Shown here one piece after another: positions 7,571-12,112 of a stretch of 12,112 nucleotides of DNA. A model generated the notes under the pieces. That model ran no database searches, was not told the origin of the DNA, and saw nothing but the letters and a program-made list of their open reading frames with translations. The translations under genes were made by a program, and so were the position numbers. Every line of letters begins with the position of its first letter. Within the stretch, counting starts at the first letter, position 1. The stretch covers positions 1-12,112 of the forward strand of contig JAFISE010000378.1 in assembly GCA_022560025.1 (NCBI GenBank), read 5' to 3'. Source of the DNA: Stagonosporopsis chrysanthemi (lineage: Eukaryota > Ascomycota > Dothideomycetes > Pleosporales > Didymellaceae).

Positions 7571-8910
7571 AGGCTTTATGAATGTGATGAGGGCACACAG
7601 TCGGTCTGGCGGTTTCCCATCCTTACGTTCAGATTGCAACAGTGGCCCACACTGACTCCCCACCTACCCGAACACGATGCGCAACGTAACGAACGCTGCA
7701 CCTCATCTCCTCATCGTTTTAGATGTAGAAATTGAACGATCAGGTATATCGAAGCGCAAGTCCTGCGACAGCACGACGCCCAACAGACCGACATTCGCGA
7801 TCAGCCGAGTTCAAAAATGAGACCAGTGATAGAAACACCTCCAGTACCTTTCTTCTGTCAGCATACTGTTGTCTCTTTCCTGCGGCTCCAACGTACTTCG
7901 ATGTCGAGGTTTCTATATCGAAGCAAGCACAATCACAGCTCATTCATGCATATATGCAAGAGACAGGGACCTGGTGCGAAGCCGCAGACACGCATCGACA
8001 CTTTACGGTCACATATGTCCATTCGCTGATGAGGAATAAGCCTTTCGCTGTGGCAGCTATGGCTCTTGTATCTAGGCAGCTTGAAGCCTTACTGAAGAGA
8101 CCAACAGAAAAAATGTTGAGTCTCTATCAATACGCTGTTCAGTCATTGCTTCACTATGAGCCATCACAGTGTAGTGAAGCCACCTTGGTCTGCTGTATCT
8201 TGCTCAGTATGTATGAAATGATGACTTCTGACGTTTGAGAATGGAGACGCCACTTGAAGGTCTGCTTAACGGTCGGAGCTTGTTCCTTCGTATGCTGACC
8301 ACAACAGGGTTGCGTGTTCAATCTGAAGAACAAAGACTGGAACAGATCCTCTCCAGCTCTCGTAGGGGCATCTTTCTGGGTCTTTTCGCGCATTGTCATG
8401 TGTACCTGGCTGACTGTACCATATTCCACTCATCATCTCCAGATCTCTGGGCTGCCTATTTGCTCAAAACGAGGACGTTGGTACCCACCGAGAACTGGAT
8501 GACCTATAGCCCAACTGAAGACACAGACAGCTATTGTAACCTGATAACATTGTACTTGGCAAGAATAGTCAACACTCTGGCCTCTGGTTGTAGAGATAAT
8601 CTCGATGAGCTGTGGGTTGATCTCCAAAACTGGTTCAATCGCCAACCTCAACAGTTCTCACCCGTTCTGCGGACGGAGTCAAGTTGTAGAAATACGTTTC
8701 CAACTCGTCGCATGCTTCTTGGATTAATCAAGTGTATCCACTGTACATTGATGGACAGGCGTTTGGAGAAGCGCATAATGAAGTCAATGGAACCGAGTAC
8801 GCTGCAGAGAAATTGGCCCTCCTCAAGCACTTTGCTAGAATAGAACGAGAGACAGGCCGGCCAACAGCTGCGAAGGCTTCGGAGCTAAGGCACTCTGGGG
8901 CGTCGAATAA
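7571..8910 (+). pseudogene. Broken Zn2Cys6/fungal_trans_2 transcription factor
   Basis: A relic of a second regulator, unlike the first in sequence. A possible ghost of the zinc cluster is at 7571-7615: RLYECDEGTQSVWRF resembles the usual R-L-K-C-D-E-G-T-x-S-C-W-R-C with later cysteines lost. The fungal_trans_2 region is unmistakable from about 7900 (LIHAYMQETGTWCE, SEATLVCCILLSMYEMM). Damage, in order: TGA at 8236-8238 inside SDV-x-EWRRHLK; a likely intron 8260-8307 with weak donor GTCTGC but good CTGAC and CAACAG; an acceptor after 8442 whose exon (DLWAAYLLKTRTLVPTE) is one frame off from the preceding SFWVFSRI; a jump at about 8700 from frame 3 (RNTFPT) to frame 2 (NSSHASWINQVYPLYIDGQ), where a long conserved segment is missing; and a frameshift near 8890 before the expected LWGVE and TAA (8908-8910). 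No functional protein is likely. Confidence 0.82.
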
Positions 8911-9504
8911 CTATTTATTACACGAGTGTGAGAAGGAAAGCAGAACTCCGAGAGGGAGTCAAAGCAGTGCACGATCACTGTGGAGTGAACAGATGCACTT
9001 TCTCACGGTCATTTGCGATGCTCTTCAGGCAATGCCTCTAGATCCGTGAGCCCAGTCTGGCATTGACTACGCACAGCCTTTGGTTTTGGCGAGGTAAAAC
9101 AGGTGGTTAGACTCGCCCTTACTCTCGATTACTTCAACCAAGACAGTTTTAAGCTAGTATGACATGGCCGCGCTCACAAATACCGAAGTTATGCTCTCAA
9201 GACTGATGATGCTTAGGTACTGGCCTTTGTGTGTTCCAGTCAGTACCAAATGTCCGGGTACTGAGTTGATTGGTGGGATACAGAGATTCTGGTAAGTTTC
9301 AGCTTGAACCATTGTATAAAAGTCGTACTAGTCTCCACAAGCGAACAAAACATTCCATTAGAAGCATTCCGTTGTCGCTTCAAAACAACATTCAGACTGT
9401 ATGCGTACATTCCTTAACCTGCATATATTGAACCTAGTTTTGACTGTAGATTTTGTCCATAAAGGTAGACAGCATTGTAACACTGTCTGGATCATGACGG
9501 AAGA
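8911..9504. other. Intergenic stretch and promoter of the secreted-protein gene
   Basis: No coding frame of note beyond the tail of a shadow frame running to 9049. A TATA-like box (9315-9322) is the only promoter element identified. A loose stem pairing GGTACTG with CAGTACC lies at about 9216-9248. No transposon remnant was seen. Confidence 0.55.
9315..9322 (+). promoter_or_regulatory. TATA-like box TATAAAAG
   Basis: A consensus-like TATAAAAG about 185 bp upstream of the ATG at 9505, followed by A- and C-rich sequence that could form a 5' leader. It is the best promoter candidate for the small secreted-protein gene; the transcription start is unknown. Confidence 0.45.
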
Positions 9505-10066
9505 ATGAGGTTCAACACAGTCGCAATTTTCGGGGTCGTCTACCCAACAGTATCCGTCGCTCTACCCATAGTTCCTGAAGATGAATTGGGGCATTCGGGT
9601 TAATATGCAATGAGACTAATTTCATATAGTTAACCAAGACCTCGCTGGTGCCTTGCCAGCAACACTCCTCAGCAGAAAAGCAAGCTGGCCCAATACAGAT
9701 ATCTTGCCAGCCCCCTCAACCAATCTGAACAACCTTGGGTTACTTCAACCTGCTCTAACGACCGGTCTAACCAACAACTTGTCAGCGGCTGTGCCCGCAA
9801 ATCTGGTGGCAGCAATCACTACAATCTCCCCGCTGGTTGCTTCCATTGCCTCAGTGCTAGAATCTACGATTGACAATGCCCTGTATCTTCCGAAAGGGTT
9901 CTATTATGGAAATCCACTGATTCAATTCAGTGGTATCATACCAGACATCCTGAGTGGCATTGTAGATCTTTCAGCTGCCGTTCCCCCGATTCGAGAGGAC
10001 TTACTCAGCCACCTGAAACCCCTTGCGGGATCACCGGCGACGGCTACTGTATTTTCCCCGCGATAG
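9505..10066 (+). CDS. Small putative secreted protein, cysteine-free, two exons
   Basis: Not assigned to a family. Exon 1 (9505-9598) starts at the first ATG of a frame encoding MRFNTVAIFGVVYPTVSVA, a plausible signal peptide with a basic start, hydrophobic core and small residues before a likely cleavage point. That frame soon stops (TAA), but a GT at 9599 and AG at 9629, with ACTAAT as branch, join it in phase to the long open frame ending at 10066, giving 176 residues. An acceptor at 9659 also keeps phase and gives 166 residues with a more usual 61-nt intron; 31 nt would be very short. The mature part is rich in Leu, Ala, Ser, Thr and Asn, has no Cys, and looks helical and amphipathic (NNLSAAVPANLVAAITTIS, IIPDILSGIVDLSAAVPP). 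It vaguely recalls fungal hydrophobic-surface-binding proteins, but no family motif was found. An extracellular or wall role is inferred from the leader only. Confidence 0.55.
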
Positions 10067-10708
10067 AGCTTGAGCAAGACTGAAAACGAGCATCCTAGCT
10101 TCAGCGTCGTTATTTGTGTCACCGCCAAGCTAGAAACCTGAAAGTTCGAATAGAACTTAGATAGAGCAATGTTCACACCAGAGCCGATGATGGCGTGAGA
10201 TCGAAAGGAGCAAGTAGTGATTCCACTGTGGATTACGAGCCTAAACAAATAGCTGACTACCCACAATGCAGTGGCAAATTGTGAAGAGCACCTCATAGAA
10301 GCCTCAGCATCTCGCCTTCGCTTGTCTCACCTTCACCATTCATCAGGCTATGAACATACGCATGTCCCACGACCTTCCACCCCTCATCCCAACTCCACAA
10401 GACAAAAGGTATTCGAAACCCCGCAAAAGTTCCTACATTATCTCCCAATTTAGCCGTGAGGGGAATCTAGCCTAGCAGCCCCTGCGCCGTCAGTCTAAAT
10501 TGCCGTCCCTGCGTCTATAGACTATGACTACTTTCAAAATCGCGCGAATGAATCTGGGTCTGTGCGCTATGTGATGAGAGTGGTTGTGCGAACTGTCGAT
10601 TGAGTCTATTTGAGGGAGCGATTATTTACAGTGCGTGAAAGCGGGAGGCCTAACCCAATCGAGAAGCGAGCTGGCCTATGAGAAACGCTGCCCTGCGCGG
10701 ACACTATG
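10067..10708. other. Intergenic stretch between convergent genes
   Basis: Ordinary composition. Open frames here are short or antisense to the neighbouring gene, and none has convincing protein character. This is the 3' side of both flanking genes, so terminators and poly(A) sites should lie here, but none is clear. Confidence 0.5.
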
Positions 10709-11182
10709 CTACGTATGGTGTTGGACTAAGGTGTAAAGTACAATTTCTAAGGGTACATCGTAGCCTTGACTGATGTACCTGACCAGTAGTGGTAGGGAAA
10801 ATGGAAGCGCGATGAACAGTAGCTTTTGCCGCCGGCAGAGGTATGTGAGTCCCGCGACGAGAACGGAAGCGGCGGCATAGAGCACCCGCTTTTGCCATGT
10901 GCCAACGCGCCGGGCTATAGTTTCAGCATCGACACGCTCTTGTTGCAGGCGCAGCAGGCGCCGCCAGGCTACGAAGCTGCCGTCATCGACAGGCGGCTGT
11001 GGGGGGTTTAGTCCCGAGCGCTTGCAACACATGGTGCGCCAGCACGCATGGTAGAGGGGCTCATCTGAGTAATCACTGATCGTTCTGACTGTCGTGATGG
11101 CGTTGGCGTACCAGTCGTGGGATCCAAAGAGATGTTGGGATGTTGTAACGGTGTAGAGAGAGAGGGGAGGACTGCGCTGCAT
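10709..11182 (-). CDS. Hypothetical small membrane protein
   Basis: An uninterrupted minus-strand frame of 157 codons from the ATG at 11182. The first hundred residues are polar with several aromatic residues (GSHDWYANAITTVRT, DEPLYHACWRTMCCKR), followed by an Arg/Glu-rich stretch (WRRLLRLQQERVDAETIARR) that may form an amphipathic helix. Two hydrophobic segments follow close together, VLYAAASVLVAGLTYL (about residues 100-116) and LLFIALPFSLPLLVRYI (about 122-138), separated by CRRQK, which suggests a membrane hairpin. No known family recognised and no intron needed. A TATA-like box lies about 25-33 bp upstream of the ATG, leaving little room for a leader, so the true start or promoter may differ. 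The frame is open over its whole length and reads like protein, but shadow frames on both strands overlap it and it borders transposon debris. A fragment of a longer gene is possible. Confidence 0.42.
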   Translation of the reverse strand: MQRSPPLSLYTVTTSQHLFGSHDWYANAITTVRTISDYSDEPLYHACWRTMCCKRSGLNPPQPPVDDGSFVAWRRLLRLQQERVDAETIARRVGTWQKRVLYAAASVLVAGLTYLCRRQKLLFIALPFSLPLLVRYISQGYDVPLEIVLYTLVQHHT

Positions 11183-11206
11183 TGACTATTGACGTGGGCT
11201 GAGCTG

Positions 11207-11215
11207 CTTATATGC
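11207..11215 (-). promoter_or_regulatory. TATA-like box upstream of the minus-strand gene
   Basis: The minus strand reads CATATAAGC about 25-33 bp before the ATG at 11182. It may be the promoter of that gene, though the leader would be unusually short. It lies on the side facing the copia debris. Confidence 0.3.
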
Positions 11216-11277
11216 CTGCCCATACACAAGCTATCCTAATTCGTACTAGAGTAGGCCTGGGCAGAGCCCAACTGTTA

Positions 11278-11294
11278 CCCCCCCCCCCCCCCCC
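11278..11294. repeat. Run of 17 C (17 G on the minus strand)
   Basis: An unbroken C17 tract between GTTA and AGCTGCC. Such tracts are slippage-prone and the minus strand could form G-quadruplex structures; the exact length in an assembly is unreliable. It lies just beyond the end of the older copia remnant. Confidence 0.9.
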
Positions 11295-11375
11295 AGCTGC
11301 CGTGGACAACAAAGCTGGCTAGTACCAATGCCGTAGCTCTGCTGGCTCTGGAGTCTCTACCTGAGTAGTAAGGAG

Positions 11376-11534
11376 CTAGTGAGTGTTCTCAAGTCCTAGC
11401 TGCCTTACAAACTCAGCGTTTTTCTGCCTTACAAGAGACTTAGTAAGTCTATCTATAGGCATCTCTGCTATAGGGCACTACTTAACATAGAATCGCCTGT
11501 TCTGCACTTCCTATCTTACCTACATCTGTCGCAG
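11376..11534 (-). pseudogene. Degraded Ty1/copia RNase H C-terminus (older element)
   Basis: Read on the minus strand toward the stop at 11376-11378, the frame gives ...EVQNRRFYVK, a stop, then CPIAEMPIDRLTKSLVRQ and KNAEFVRQLGLENTH. This is the C-terminal end of a copia reverse transcriptase/RNase H; the family pattern is x-PADxLTKxLxxxKxxEFxxQLGL. It aligns residue for residue with the open copy at 11761-12112 (IRQEVTASRINVKWAPTNC, MPADGLTKILPKQKF), and its three in-frame stops (11478-11480, 11511-11513, 11520-11522) fall on W, Q and W of that copy. TGG to TAG and CAG to TAG are the changes RIP makes. Similarity fades above about 11534, where the younger element appears to begin. The rest of the element is not in the window. 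Confidence 0.72.
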
Positions 11535-11559
11535 TGAGTGCAAGCAGTGCGGGAAGATC

Positions 11560-11713
11560 TGAGGATTGAACTGAGGTTGTATTGTGCGAAGCTACGAACA
11601 GTATGTATACATGGGTAGCTGTAAACAGCGCTAGTGCAGGATGGGCAGCCTCGTCTCACCAGAGGTGAGGGGCAACTGCACGTGAGGCAGGAGATGCCCT
11701 CAACCGTGACACA
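11560..11713 (-). mobile_element. Candidate 3' LTR of the younger copia element
   Basis: Between the stop of the open RNase H (11761) and the older remnant lies about 150-200 bp that, on the minus strand, runs from about TGTGTCACGGTTGAGGG to CAGTTCAATCCTCA. The TG...CA ends and the TTCAATC-like 3' end fit a copia LTR, and the position just after the RNase H stop is where one is expected. No clear polypurine tract was found, the second LTR is outside the window, and no duplication can be tested, so both ends are uncertain. Confidence 0.38.
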
Positions 11714-11760
11714 CACCCGAGCTGGCGTCTAGTCGTGGGCAGGGAGTCGAGGACAGCTGA

Positions 11761-12112
11761 TCAGTGAATATAGAGTCCGTCGAGATCGTCTCCTTCAGTC
11801 AGACGTAGGTCCTTTAGGCGCTTGCTGATATCAACAAGATTAAGTTGGCAGATAAACTCTTTAAATTTCTGCTTTGGTAGTATTTTTGTGAGTCCGTCAG
11901 CAGGCATACAATTAGTAGGTGCCCATTTGACGTTGATGCGTGAGGCAGTGACCTCCTGTCGAATCCAGAGCTGGTGGATGTCGACGTGTTTGATCTTTGT
12001 GTGAAGCTTGTCGTGCTCCTTAGTGACAATCCCAACAGTCTGCTGGTTATCGCACCAGATTGTAGGCGTACAGTCGAGTGTGAGGTTGATGCCAGCAAAG
12101 AAGCGCATCCAC
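11761..12112 (-). CDS. Ty1/copia polyprotein, RNase H C-terminal part (partial)
   Basis: A minus-strand frame entering from the right edge and ending at the TGA at 11761-11763; the visible part is 116 codons after a partial one, with the ATG at 12108 internal. It is the end of the copia pol polyprotein, whose RNase H degrades the RNA strand during reverse transcription in the virus-like particle. Visible landmarks are TIWCDNQQTVGIV, with the conserved Asp of the C-D-N-Q motif; KIKHVDIHQLWIRQEV, matching the family's K-H-I-D-x-R-x-H/L-x-I-R block; and MPADGLTKILPKQKFKEF, the hallmark copia C-terminus. No stops interrupt the visible part and codon use is ordinary, so this copy is young relative to the neighbouring remnant. 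Integrase, reverse transcriptase and gag would lie to the right of the window, so activity cannot be judged. Confidence 0.9.
   Translation of the reverse strand, partial: WMRFFAGINLTLDCTPTIWCDNQQTVGIVTKEHDKLHTKIKHVDIHQLWIRQEVTASRINVKWAPTNCMPADGLTKILPKQKFKEFICQLNLVDISKRLKDLRLTEGDDLDGLYIH

Noticed and set aside
8235..8843. 202-codon frame taken as one gene
   Set aside because: Only about 8443-8708 is real family sequence in this frame. The start lies in a different true frame plus intron and the end is out of frame, so it is part of the pseudogene.
4136..8910. The two regulators as a recent tandem duplication
   Set aside because: They share a family but their readable segments do not match closely; they are different members of the fungal_trans_2 group.
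8911..9049. C-terminal tail of the frame ending at 9049
   Set aside because: The conserved end of the family (LWGVE, stop) falls at 8893-8910 in the shifted frame; what follows is read-through.
9922..10296. 124-codon minus-strand frame
   Set aside because: Half of it is antisense to the secreted-protein gene and the rest has no recognisable motif; a convergent overlapping gene is unlikely.
10826..11229. Plus-strand frame 10826-11011 and minus-strand frame 11008-11229
   Set aside because: Shadows of the minus-strand 157-codon frame, with Arg/Ser/Pro-heavy composition and no motif.

Overview
This window looks like nuclear DNA of a filamentous ascomycete (Pezizomycotina). The evidence is short introns of about 45-60 nt with CTAAC/CTGAC branch sites, Zn2Cys6 transcription factors of the fungal_trans_2 type, Ty1/copia debris, and a long stretch with the base pattern left by repeat-induced point mutation (RIP: C to T, mostly at CpA). 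The species cannot be named from sequence alone.

Layout. 1 to about 3,900 is an extremely AT-rich, TpA-saturated, gene-free block with stops in every frame. It contains two diverged inverted copies of one repeat (1-945 and 2603-3251, the first running off the left edge). Two GC-richer islands sit in it; each starts TG, ends CA and has a perfect 5-bp target duplication, so they read as solo LTRs or LTR-like insertions: 1591-1840 (GTTGT) and 3528-3666 (CTTGT). 4136-6508 is a four-exon Zn2Cys6 regulator of 740 codons whose third intron has GA where GT is expected. 6509 to about 7570 has no convincing gene but holds two perfect inverted repeats sharing CGGAA/TTCCG ends. About 7571-8910 is a second fungal_trans_2 regulator, broken by a nonsense codon, an unusable splice junction, an internal deletion and a terminal frameshift. 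9505-10066 is a small two-exon gene for a putative secreted, cysteine-free protein. 10709-11182 (minus) is a possible small two-helix membrane protein. From about 11376 to the right edge there are two Ty1/copia ends on the minus strand: an old RNase H tail with three stops, apparently interrupted by a younger element whose RNase H is open and leaves the window.

The genes do not form a recognisable pathway. The picture is a gene-sparse island at the edge of a RIP-mutated, transposon-filled block, with regulators in different stages of decay and one small secreted-protein gene. The points most worth checking are the GA-AG intron in the otherwise intact regulator, the RIP-mutated inverted repeat with clean later insertions, and the nested copia tails in which the stops of the old copy fall on Trp/Gln positions of the younger one.
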